Positions 29,401-37,275 of a stretch of 64,000 bases of DNA are shown here, piece after piece (positions within the stretch are counted from its first letter, which is position 1; the number at the start of each line of letters is the position of its first letter). The stretch covers positions 5,384,924 through 5,448,923 of the forward strand of contig RPFO01000027.1 in assembly GCA_009746045.1 (NCBI GenBank), given 5' to 3'. The notes under the pieces are model-generated. The model had not been told where the DNA came from and ran no database searches. It saw nothing but the letters and a program-made list of their open reading frames with translations. This stretch comes from Mesostigma viride. Taxonomy: Eukaryota; Streptophyta; Mesostigmatophyceae; Mesostigmatales; Mesostigmataceae. The position numbers and the translations under genes are program-made.

Positions 29401-29587
29401 GCAGATCGGTGGCCATGCGCATACCCGTCCATGCCCCGGTGATAGCGTCCTTCTTGGGCGCAACGACAACGGCAGCGGCATAGCTGGAGGAAGATTGCCT
29501 GATGATACCGGCATCCTCTAACTCCTTGCATTGCTCGGCTACAAAATCCAACTCGGCCTGACTCAGGCGATGCTGGCGTCGGAACAA
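26468..29587 (-). CDS. Gypsy Pol part 2: reverse transcriptase, RNase H, integrase, C-terminal PHD finger
   Basis: A continuous 1039-codon frame. RT: SSLDLRSGFHQIAV and CYIDDVIVFS (YIDD at 157-160). RNase H: VLYTDWSKVGLGAVL (D306), Glu 347 and TDHQPLQW (D373). Integrase: zinc-binding HERYGHLGGNRT...CVPCARTK (603-644) and a DDE core with D672 (WHVDLCGPF), D731 (VVTDQGGEF) and E767 (ANGLAERLVQ), giving the exact D-X35-E spacing. The last 70 residues hold a C4HC3 PHD finger (970-1014): CQVC, CDQC, GWHMQC, FCPVC. PHD fingers read histone H3 tails, so it may steer integration as chromodomains do in chromoviruses. It overlaps the preceding frame by 25 bases in the -1 frame, so expression needs a frameshift; no ATG begins it. 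Confidence 0.95.
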   Translation of the reverse strand: MFRRQHRLSQAELDFVAEQCKELEDAGIIRQSSSSYAAAVVVAPKKDAITGAWTGMRMATDLRLLNAHTPVDRYPMPRVDDVLDKISPHVKFVSSLDLRSGFHQIAVAPEDQRKLAFWGGGNLYEWVRMPFGHRNASAVFQRAMDKVLAGLPFAACYIDDVIVFSATFEEHLAHLEQVRLALEEHNMRLHPEKCKFAQRTLSFLGHQIVPGGRTPDAAKVESIVQAAVPTDVSGVRAYLGLAGYYRGYIENFSSKVKPLTELLKKGCVWAWGPAQQRAIETIKQELTSAPILRAPDYALPFVLYTDWSKVGLGAVLAQKDGDGREHVIAYASRSNNPAESRYSSYEGEALAVVWAIKHFRPYLVGRVFTLVTDHQPLQWLMTNTNLTGKLARWAMIIQEYHMTIVHRAGKDHVNADVLSRYAMPTTVDHTGARAMGAEGSSGSVVFVNAAGYAADDEEEAWWRSVEYSVADFGISDDPVRPSPFTPSKAVCAMEEGRSLSFDIDPSLQQLIAVQALLARSSLADCYTADIWLDGRVLEQVQGAVLTPTPVDWTPAQKATELNRVQHRAATYGWEDGVLYKLLGKRRVVVPPPDKRVAIVQAYHERYGHLGGNRTLSLVRTSYWWNNMRHTVAQVVASCVPCARTKANFSADHGAKELMSLPIKGLFYRWHVDLCGPFQESPDGNLYVMVCVESFSKWVELIPIADKHAATTAKHFADIITRFGAPAEVVTDQGGEFRGEFQELLDGCLIDHRRTSREHPQANGLAERLVQTVKQALRKWSLQVPESARWDRELAWIAMGYRMSPQESLATFSPYFLLFGRNPLLPTEAQVAHPEPMAFDNAQQFLVEVLARAETFKKVMPIAMNNLFIAQHRDSLRYAQRRGGAYMARQLRFRPGQYVFLRTQLKHTLDVEAGPTILRIVAIKPSGVAILEGADGSRTTDNLSNLSPCSLPNLVHDLQPHTSRRVKDAQCQVCHRVDQAESMLLCDQCNCGWHMQCLQPVVTSIPEGDWFCPVCTAAQFTSRSLTAVTAALVLVRSLSS

Positions 29588-32500
29588 AGGGTGTCAGTGT
29601 CCAATGGAACACGCATGGTCCCACCATTGAAACACCCCAGTTCATCACTTGTGAAAGCGAAGGCCCCCCTTGCAGTGCCTAGCCACTTTAGCATGGCTGA
29701 GCGCTGCGCATCAGAAAGGTGTTCGCCAATAGCCCAGGGGTGCGTATCCGCGGGATCACCCACAGCTACCGCATGTGCCTCAAGATGCGGCGCCCTAGCC
29801 GCATCGTCGTGGAACAAGGAAAAGGCTGCCACGCCTGGTGTGACACCCACCGCCGGAGCCTCGCGTGCCGCACGGTGTATTACCCGATGCAGCGTGGGCT
29901 CGCCGGCCAGCACGGTGCTGGTCAGCAGGGCGGTCATGAGAATGATAGTCCACACCTGTCGCAGACGCCACCCCCATGCTGATGAAGTCCCCGTCGCTGC
30001 AGGGCGCTTCAGTTTGGCTGCGCGCGCCTCAACCTGCTGAGGCGGATTGGCTGGGGACGCCCCCCCAGACTGGCGCACGGCAACCGATGCAAGCAGCACA
30101 TACCCGACCTGCAACACCGACATAGCCTGGCCTATCAAAGACCAGCGCTCACTCTCGAGCACGCCCGGCAGCGCCGAGGCCCCGACATGAAAACCCATGC
30201 TGGCCTCACGAAATTCTGCGGGTGGCTGCACCAACAGACCGGTGGTAGTGTCCCAAACGAGACCCTTACCCCGATCACGGTATGCTGTCGACCCTTGGTA
30301 ACTGACCAGGGTCGGCAGTGCACACATGGGGCTCCCGACCCGGTTGACGCGTGCATACGGTGGGCGATCCTCGCTATCCACCTTCTGCGTGACTAGGTGG
30401 GAAGGCAATGCTACCTCCGCAGACACACTCGGATGCTGCCTTGCTACGGCCCCCAAGACCGCCTGCACATCGGTCGCACACGCCACGTTGGTCCAATAGG
30501 CACGCAAACGATGCGTGAGCCCACCCAGCCCTGCGTTGTCACACACGATGGGCTCCCCCAGGAGTGCCACGATTGTAGCCCAGTCCTCCCGCACCGCCTG
30601 ATGTGGGCTGTCACCCGCCACAACGTTCTCAAACAGATACGCAGGCGGATGGGGCTGACGCGACTGCAACAGTCCCACCACACGCAACAGTTCCCAGAAC
30701 AGCGCGCTACGCGGATCGGCTAGCCCCCGCCCTTGCCCTGCCTGGCTCAGGCCCTGGCACTCCCAACCCGCAATTACCAAGTCGATGGCATGATGCCTGC
30801 GCAACAACTGCTGCACCTGCACCTCACCGATGGCTCGGATATCTTGAGGACATTCCCCAAACGGGTCACGCCATGCTGATGGCGGAAACTGCGCGGGATA
30901 CTCTCGCGACAACACGCCACAGTGACTGAAGTACACCTGACGCGCCTTGTGCGATGGCTCTACCGCGATGAGTTTACGGCACACGCCGCCTGCGGCCAAA
31001 AAGCCTGCAATGCCCCCTCCGATCCCCGCAAACAGTTCCAACACTACCGCACCCTTGGCAAAATCAGGGGCCTGCGGTAAGATTGCAGCAGAAAAATTAC
31101 CTTGGGCCTCCGAGACACCCGGTTGCAGCAAAGTGAGGCCATGGCTGGCCATCTGAGGAATGGTGATGACGGCTTCAGTTACCCGCTTGCGCATAGCCAG
31201 CTGCCGCGTGGACGTCACAGCATCCAGCGACCACTGCGTGCGCATCTTGGCAATGCTCGCCGTTGGCTGGGGCAGCACCGTCCGATGCTTGTCCCACGCC
31301 GATGAGCCCGCCGCCCGTACCTCCACCATGCTGACCTCCACCACGCCCGCAGCCGCGGAAGGGTTGAGGCGTGCAGCCCCGGCTGAAGAACTGAAGCATG
31401 AGACCGGCACGCTGGCCCGCTTCAGGCCAGCCCCATCCCAATCAGGGATGTAAGATGCCTCCTCCGCCCTATAGTCCACCTGAACCATGGCGCGAGCAAG
31501 GACATCCACCCCGAGTAGTGCGGAATATCCACACTTGTTGACCACCAGCGCATACGCGGACACGGTGGTCATGCTAGAGGCGCGCAACGGATTGAAAATC
31601 ACGTTGACTTTAACCGCCGTCATAGCGTACGGCTTACTAGCCGGACCCTGCCAACCTGACACAGACACGGGGCTTTCCACTAAGCCACCGTTCTCGTAGG
31701 TCAGGTTCAGCATGGTGGCCAAGTCCGTGCTGATGACTAGCGGCTGAGCACCGCTATCAAGCTTGACTGCGCCAACCAACGGACATGTCACCATGTCGCT
31801 CCATACATCTCCACAGGCTCCAACTGCTTGGAACGCCATGGACGGCTCACCATTGGGGTATGGAACCACCGTGGGAACCTGGGGGACTGCACTAGTGCGC
31901 TGCTGGCTACTTGTGCTGACCACTCCCGCTTGCACCACGGGCACTGCGGCTTCTACCGGCTGGCGCCCGTAGGTGACGGACTCAGAATTGCGCAAGGTGC
32001 GCACATCATGCCCATCTGCGAACAACTGGATCTCGGACACAACCGACCCCAGCCACTCAACCCCCTTCTGCCCGAAGGTGTCGACCACCTGCCGTGCTGA
32101 AAACATGGGTACGTCCACAATGAACGGCATTGGGTACACAGGCGCCAATCGCCTACGCTGCTCCAGCCCAGCAGGGTTCGCATGCTCAAAAGCAGATTGC
32201 ACCCCAGCCAGCGGCATGGAAAAGGACGCGGGCAACTGCCCGGCAGGCAACATGGGTGCCTGCTGAAAAGAAAGCGGGCTGCGTGCCTGCTTGCCTTTGG
32301 TAGCCTCCGCAGCGTTGATCTCGACGTCACCCGGCATGGGCGCCCAGAATGGGTCCTCCCGGTACACCGTCTCGAATTGGTTGGGGGGCGCCGTCGCCTC
32401 CTCACCATGCTTGATGGCAGCCACCTGGGCTTCCATCGAGTCGGTCTTGCCCGCCATCTCGGCGAAGTGGACCGTCTTGATGCCCGCGGCTGGACACTTG

Positions 32501-32640
32501 TTCATCAGGTGCCACTTCGTGTCTGCCCCATGCGGCTTCGTGCAGCGGCTTGGACACTCGCGACTAAGGTGCCCATCCTTGTCGCAAAGGAAGCAGCCCG
32601 ATTTGCGCGCATCCGTCCTAGTACCCGTCTGTGAGGACGT
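29563..32640 (-). CDS. Gypsy Pol part 1: zinc knuckle, aspartic protease and C5-cytosine DNA methyltransferase
   Basis: The frame is open from about 32640. First comes the Gag-type zinc knuckle CFLCDKDGHLSREC (about 32553-32595). Numbering from the ATG at 32505 (980 codons): protease around KLDSGAQPLVI (250-258) and SALLGVDVLA (328-337). Methyltransferase at about 486-810: motif I LELFAGIGG (489-497), motif II IAVEPSHKA, motif IV GWECQGLSQAG with cysteine 583, motif VI LFENVV (624-629), motif VIII THRLRAYWTN (664-673) and motif X GQAMSVLQVG (792-801). Such enzymes put a methyl group on carbon 5 of cytosine in DNA using S-adenosylmethionine. The usual PCQ of motif IV is ECQ here. A hydrophobic stretch, WTIILMTALLTSTVLA (852-867), follows. 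The frame ends within the RT leader region. Confidence 0.92.
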   Translation of the reverse strand, partial: TSSQTGTRTDARKSGCFLCDKDGHLSRECPSRCTKPHGADTKWHLMNKCPAAGIKTVHFAEMAGKTDSMEAQVAAIKHGEEATAPPNQFETVYREDPFWAPMPGDVEINAAEATKGKQARSPLSFQQAPMLPAGQLPASFSMPLAGVQSAFEHANPAGLEQRRRLAPVYPMPFIVDVPMFSARQVVDTFGQKGVEWLGSVVSEIQLFADGHDVRTLRNSESVTYGRQPVEAAVPVVQAGVVSTSSQQRTSAVPQVPTVVPYPNGEPSMAFQAVGACGDVWSDMVTCPLVGAVKLDSGAQPLVISTDLATMLNLTYENGGLVESPVSVSGWQGPASKPYAMTAVKVNVIFNPLRASSMTTVSAYALVVNKCGYSALLGVDVLARAMVQVDYRAEEASYIPDWDGAGLKRASVPVSCFSSSAGAARLNPSAAAGVVEVSMVEVRAAGSSAWDKHRTVLPQPTASIAKMRTQWSLDAVTSTRQLAMRKRVTEAVITIPQMASHGLTLLQPGVSEAQGNFSAAILPQAPDFAKGAVVLELFAGIGGGIAGFLAAGGVCRKLIAVEPSHKARQVYFSHCGVLSREYPAQFPPSAWRDPFGECPQDIRAIGEVQVQQLLRRHHAIDLVIAGWECQGLSQAGQGRGLADPRSALFWELLRVVGLLQSRQPHPPAYLFENVVAGDSPHQAVREDWATIVALLGEPIVCDNAGLGGLTHRLRAYWTNVACATDVQAVLGAVARQHPSVSAEVALPSHLVTQKVDSEDRPPYARVNRVGSPMCALPTLVSYQGSTAYRDRGKGLVWDTTTGLLVQPPAEFREASMGFHVGASALPGVLESERWSLIGQAMSVLQVGYVLLASVAVRQSGGASPANPPQQVEARAAKLKRPAATGTSSAWGWRLRQVWTIILMTALLTSTVLAGEPTLHRVIHRAAREAPAVGVTPGVAAFSLFHDDAARAPHLEAHAVAVGDPADTHPWAIGEHLSDAQRSAMLKWLGTARGAFAFTSDELGCFNGGTMRVPLDTDTLCSDASIA

Positions 32641-34313
32641 GCCCCCCCAGCTCGCGTCGGGGCGGCAGCGTCTTTGTTGCCGCCAGCGGCGTTACCCTGG
32701 GTTGCATCATGCGATGAGGCGTTGCGAGACCCCCCTTGGTTCCTGCTAGCACCGTGGCCGCCTTGCGGGCGCGCTTGTCTTGTGGCAGACGACTCACCCG
32801 ACTTGGCCTTGGTCAGCGCGTCGACCTTGGCCTGCAGCTCGGCCACCACCGTGCTTACCGAGATCCGGCCTTGCGCGTGTCGTCGCATCATGGCCCTGAC
32901 CTCAATGCACAGTGACCGCAATCGCCACGGCTGGCCGTTGGGCGGCGTGGGCAGCTCCATCTCCTTGGAGCCTAGCGCTTGCAGCCATTTCTGACACGCC
33001 AGCTTTTCGGACCAGTCCTCCACTTCGCCGGCGAACTCCATGAGGCGCTCGTAAGATTGCTCCGGGGTTTCACCCTCGGCTATCTTGAAACTGCGCCACT
33101 CACGCTCTGCCTTGATGGTCTCCACCGGGTATTCCTGGCGAAGGAGGCCCCACAGTTCCTCGGCAGGGTCGACACCATACATGATGTTGTCATAGTCGGG
33201 CTGGCCACGCCCGTCGAAGCCGAACCACACGTCCGTGTGACGCGTGTACAGCGAGACCTCTCTCCACTGCTCCACCAGCCTAGCCACTCGCCTCAGCGTA
33301 AGGCCGTGAAAGAAAAAATGCATGTTGTTCATCACAAACTCATGCATTACAGCGCCTTGCGTAGTCATGTATTGCAGATCAATCCATGACTTGTACGCGT
33401 TGTAGGCCTGCGCCAGCGTGGCCAGATTGCCGGTTGTGGAGAACTTCTCGCGCATGTCCACCCGTGGTAGGGTGGGCATCTTCGCGCCTTCCGGTATGAG
33501 GCGCACCCTTTGCGGGTACTGCACCCCATCGGCATCCTCCGGCGGTCGCTGAGCTGCGCGTCCCTGCGCCAGCGTGCTTGGTCGTGCTGCCTCCCGTACT
33601 CGGAAAGCCAGCGGCGTGGTTATGTCCTCCATGGGCGGAATGCGCCCGATTGGCACACTTGACCACCGTGCAGTCGACCCGCCGGTCAGCGCCCCACCGC
33701 CTCGCCCAAACGGAATTGAGGCCCCGCCTGGCAGCATGCGTCCTGGTGCACCCCTGTGTGGGTCCATCGCGCGCGCCAGCCCTGCCCCGTTCTCCTCGTG
33801 CAATCCGTCTCGCGCTTGATCGAAAGGCAGGCGCCTGGGCGCCAGCGTATACTCGCCCCGTGGCTGACCATCCGCCTCACCAAGCAAGTCGTGTTGGGTT
33901 AGCGACCCAGCCAAAACCCCCGGTTCCATCGAAGCCCTTCCCGCCGCATTACCTGAGGTTGGCGGCTGGTCCCGCTCCCTCGGCTCCGCGGCAACACCAC
34001 TGGGGCCCGGCATCGATGCCTGCCCGTCCCATGGTGTGGACTGCAGATGACGACCCTCTACGGCCACCAATCTGTCGGTCACTTCCCGCATCTGCAGCGC
34101 CAATTGCTGCTGCAACTGTTGCGACTGTTGCTGCATCTGCGCTTGCATCTGCGCGAACAGCGCCACCATACTCAGCGGCGCTTCTTGGTCGCGACTCTCA
34201 CCCACTGCGGGTACGGCGGGAGGAATCCCGCCATTCGACCCCGGAGCGGACGTGTCGGCATCTGCTCTATTTGCATCTGCCATGGCTCGAGTCTGCGCTC
34301 GCGTCAGTGGCAT
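32505..34313 (-). CDS. Gypsy Gag polyprotein
   Basis: ATG at 34313 (MPLTRAQTRAMADANRADAD) opens a frame of about 600 codons. Near the N-terminus a Gln-rich coiled-coil segment (MQAQMQQQSQQLQQQLALQM) should drive Gag assembly. The centre matches the retrotransposon Gag fold, with VDLQYMTTQ-like and EWRSFKIAEGETPEQSYERL segments. The zinc knuckle that should end Gag lies in the frame of the following ORF; the switch occurs at a run of seven C (32641-32647). It is either a one-base assembly or replication slip or a real programmed frameshift giving Gag-Pol. An in-frame reading without a shift ends at 32505 with a non-homologous tail. Confidence 0.85.
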   Translation of the reverse strand: MPLTRAQTRAMADANRADADTSAPGSNGGIPPAVPAVGESRDQEAPLSMVALFAQMQAQMQQQSQQLQQQLALQMREVTDRLVAVEGRHLQSTPWDGQASMPGPSGVAAEPRERDQPPTSGNAAGRASMEPGVLAGSLTQHDLLGEADGQPRGEYTLAPRRLPFDQARDGLHEENGAGLARAMDPHRGAPGRMLPGGASIPFGRGGGALTGGSTARWSSVPIGRIPPMEDITTPLAFRVREAARPSTLAQGRAAQRPPEDADGVQYPQRVRLIPEGAKMPTLPRVDMREKFSTTGNLATLAQAYNAYKSWIDLQYMTTQGAVMHEFVMNNMHFFFHGLTLRRVARLVEQWREVSLYTRHTDVWFGFDGRGQPDYDNIMYGVDPAEELWGLLRQEYPVETIKAEREWRSFKIAEGETPEQSYERLMEFAGEVEDWSEKLACQKWLQALGSKEMELPTPPNGQPWRLRSLCIEVRAMMRRHAQGRISVSTVVAELQAKVDALTKAKSGESSATRQARPQGGHGASRNQGGSRNASSHDATQGNAAGGNKDAAAPTRAGGARPHRRVLGRMRANRAASFATRMGTLVASVQAAARSRMGQTRSGT

Positions 34314-34614
34314 GCACCAGCTGACCGATGGGCAAAACAAGAACCAACAAGCCTAGGTTTCGCTGAGAAGAAGCAACAACCAAAGGCTTTATAACAGGTG
34401 TCAAGGATAACGACTCGACTAGCCTGCCAGAAAAAGACAAGAGCCAGCAAATTCTGGCTAGTTCTATTTTCTTAAAATCTGTCTCAAGACACTTCCTTTA
34501 CAAACTGTCAGCCAGGCCGTTCCCTGTACTGCTGATGGTTGCTAAACACTAAAGCCAACGTCTTGGCTTCGAACAGAAGGAAGCAGACTACCGGGTAGTC
34601 TCTTCGAGTAAAGT

Positions 34615-35074
34615 TCCTTTCTAGAAGAAATCCCTTTTTAGGGCTGCCAGCGATTTCGCATTCATTCCAGCGATCTGGCTCCGCACCGCAAATTGTCCTT
34701 TTCCATTTTCTGTCCAGTCCTCATAACGTTGACCCGCTATTCTACACCACAAAGACACCTGGCCTGTCAATAGCCTCGGCGCTGTTGAAGTCCAGCAGTC
34801 CAGCTTCAGCTCCAGCTGTCCACTAACACGCGTATGATCCTCTCGACGCTGCACACTTGTGCTGCCGTCCGCTCAAGTCAGTGCTGCGCGCCCAGCTGTG
34901 CCTGGCCCGGCGCGCGTGCACGTACACTTTCGTCCGCTCTTATGCTGCAAGTGCTAGTGTCCCCCCCCGGTCACTAGCCTTTGTCGAAAATGCGTAGAAG
35001 ACAAATTCCTTGCGCACGTCACCGGTCTTGTGCATAGTGGGCGCCCGGATGACATAGCGCGCGTCCGTGACAAT
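34615..35074 (-). repeat. LTR-like block at the 5' side of the gypsy element
   Basis: In minus sense it begins TGTCACGGACGCGCGCTATG and ends near TTCTAGAAAGGAACTTT. An inverted, closely similar copy lies at 35846-36360. Its position upstream of Gag and its TG start fit a 5' LTR, but the CA end and a second same-orientation copy were not located. Confidence 0.5.
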
Positions 35075-35640
35075 GCAGCACCTCCGTTCCCACGAGGCAT
35101 GTGCTCAACACGTTGTGAGAGTGGATGATGCTTTGGCTATGGATGCCTGATTCAGTCATATTAGGTCATCCAGTCATGATGTTTGATGCATGTTTGATGC
35201 TGTATAACTTATACAACACCTATTTTCAACGTTTTGACCCTCCAAGCTCACTATGGCCCCGTTTATGGGGCTCATGTCGTTGCGTCATGTTGTGAAGGGC
35301 TCTCATTTTTCCCACTGCGTTGTACTGCGTTGTAATTGTGATGCTAATGAAAAATAGCTCCAGTGGCCCAATGGGCCTGAGTTTTGTTTCACAGAGCCTG
35401 CATATGTTGCCCATAGCTCGTGCAAGAAGCCAGATTTTTTTCATGAACCATTTGTGAATAAGCACATGACTTGTGACCTAGGGTCAAGAAATCGCGGTCA
35501 TGGTCAGACCCCCCTGTATTCAAACCAGTGTATCTCTCTAATGAATTAGCATTTTGTAGGTCTGAGTAGCTCAAAAAATCCTTTGATTTATGGGCTTTCA
35601 GGAAAGTATATACATGACCATGAAAAAAAAATTTCCTTAG
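35075..35640. other. Region without a recognisable gene
   Basis: AT-rich sequence between the LTR-like block and the right TTAA terminus. Only short frames, none with a recognised motif. Confidence 0.5.
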
Positions 35641-35845
35641 GTGCTATACGCGTTCTAAAAAAAGCTTACAACGCGATATATCGCGTTCTAATTAAAAAAA
35701 CACGGGTTAAGAGACTCAACATTGGGTACGTCTTCAAATGAATAATGGATGTATATAATGGATGCTTATGGTGCCTGCAACCCTGTAACTAGGAACTAGA
35801 TAGCTACACCATCCACCCCACCCCGTATTCATTTCCCTGAGGACT

Positions 35846-36360
35846 CGTGTCACGGACGCGAGCTATGTCATCCGGGCGCCCACTATGCACAGACCGGTGA
35901 CGTGCGCAAGGAATTTGTTTTCTGCGCATTTTCGACAACGGCTAGTGACCGGGGGGGGACACTACCACTTGCAGCATAGGGGCAGGGGCAGGCGCGCCGG
36001 GCCAGGCACAGTCGGGCGCGCAGCACAAGAGCGGACGAAAGCGTACATGCGCGCGCGCCGGGCCAGGCACAGCTGGGCGCGCAGCACTGAATTGAGCGGA
36101 CGGCAGCACAAGTGCGCAGCGTCGAGAGGATCATACGAGTTAGTGGACAGCTGGAGCTGGAGCTGGAGCTGGAGCTGGACTTCAACAGCGCCGAGGCTAT
36201 TGACAGGCCAGGTGCATCTTTGTGGTGTAGAATGGCGGGTCAACGTTATGAAGGCTGGACAGAAAATGGAAAAGGGCAATTTGCGGTGCGGAGCCAGATC
36301 GCCGGAATGAATGCGAAATCGCTGGCAGCCCTACAAAGGGATTGAGCTTCTAGAAAGGGA
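35846..36360 (+). repeat. Inverted second copy of the gypsy LTR-like block
   Basis: It begins TGTCACGGACGCGAGCTATG in plus sense and follows the block at 34615-35074 (inverted) through to CTTCTAGAAAGGGA, with extra copies of GGAGCT and a duplicated CGCGCCGGGCCAGGCAC segment. It may be a solo LTR of the same family in the opposite orientation. It lies outside the right TTAA terminus. Confidence 0.55.
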
Positions 36361-36562
36361 AGATTAGAAGCAATGTTTGCTGGGCCACTCACACGCGAGG
36401 TGTGAGCGTGCAGACTGTTTGAAGGATATTATGCTTCGACCTTGGTGGTCATGGCTCAATGCCGGACATTCCCAGGGACAGAAATGCCGGAGTCTCTAGG
36501 AGATGAGATCGGCAACAGGGTAGCAATTTAGATTTGTCGGGATGCCTTTTTGCTTTTGTTGG

Positions 36563-37262
36563 TGTAACAACCAAATGTTACATCCAAAGTTTTCCTACTG
36601 GTGACCTTATTATGAGTTCTTGGGGACAATTATTTGGATAGTTAGGAGGCTTCGACGTATGATTGATATTGGGCCTGCTGAGATCTGTCGAATTATTGTT
36701 CTACCCTCATTGGTCGTGGCCTGATCCACGTGGGGTACTTTGTATGGTTTAGTTCAGCCAGTCATAGATTCTCTTTAAGACTGTCGTACCTGGTGGATCT
36801 GGTTCCAGGTCACGGAGATTCTGTAGTGCTGGCCTTGTGCTGTGTTGTGGATTCTGAGGACAGGATCTTACCTTGAGTGATCCTCACTTTTGATTGGTTC
36901 TTTCGGGTTAGGGTTGAGCCGACTCTGCGTGCACGATGACTTTTATACTGATTGTGGCGGCCGTGCATGTGTGCGTACGTGAGAGCTAAAGCTATGGTGT
37001 AATTCAAGGGTTTCCTTGTTTCATCAATCAAACAACCCTTGCCAAAAGTCAACTATAACTTCAACAGATAGTCGACTTGGATATAACTTGTCTGTTGTGT
37101 CTAACAAGGGTGGGGACTCATTCCCTTAACTGTTGAAGATCCATCTTCATTGCTTCTCTGGACGTGAAGTTATCTGTCGCGACTCCAACCCAGGTATAAA
37201 GATCTTTTCACGCTAATGTTGATACTGAGGCTGTTGCAAACACAACATTTTTAGTCGTTACA
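36563..37262 (+). repeat. Left LTR (700 bp) of the LARD-like element
   Basis: TG...CA termini; followed directly by TTGGTATCGGAGG. GTTGG precedes it. Confidence 0.95.
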
Positions 37263-37275
37263 TTGGTATCGGAGG
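37263..37275 (+). promoter_or_regulatory. Primer-binding site of the LARD-like element
   Basis: TTGGTATCGGAGG follows the left LTR and resembles the initiator-methionine tRNA complement TGGTATCAGAG. Confidence 0.75.

Larger units (their letters stand above)
26468..35074 (-). mobile_element. Ty3/gypsy retrotransposon encoding a cytosine DNA methyltransferase and a PHD finger
   Basis: Reading the minus strand: an LTR-like block (35074-34615), leader, Gag (from 34313), then protease plus DNA methyltransferase (to 29563), then RT, RNase H, integrase and a PHD finger (to 26468). Long frames of 611, 980 and 1039 codons are almost intact, unlike the other elements in the window. Integrase after RT and RNase H places it in Ty3/gypsy. 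The 3' LTR was not found, so the copy may be 3'-truncated, or its LTR may have diverged. Confidence 0.85.
25190..35706. mobile_element. Candidate piggyBac-like element: TTAA-flanked inverted termini around the gypsy element
   Basis: The left end reads TTAA|CCCGTGTTTTTTTT and the right end is its inverse, AAAAAAACACGGG|TTAA (35694-35710). Next to each end is the palindrome ACGCGATAYATCGCGT, twice on the left (about 25206-25222, 25233-25249) and once on the right (35671-35687). A TTAA target with termini starting CCC is the signature of piggyBac transposons. No piggyBac transposase was found inside. The 10.5-kb span could be one element into which the gypsy copy inserted, or two independent small relatives facing each other. 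Confidence 0.35.
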
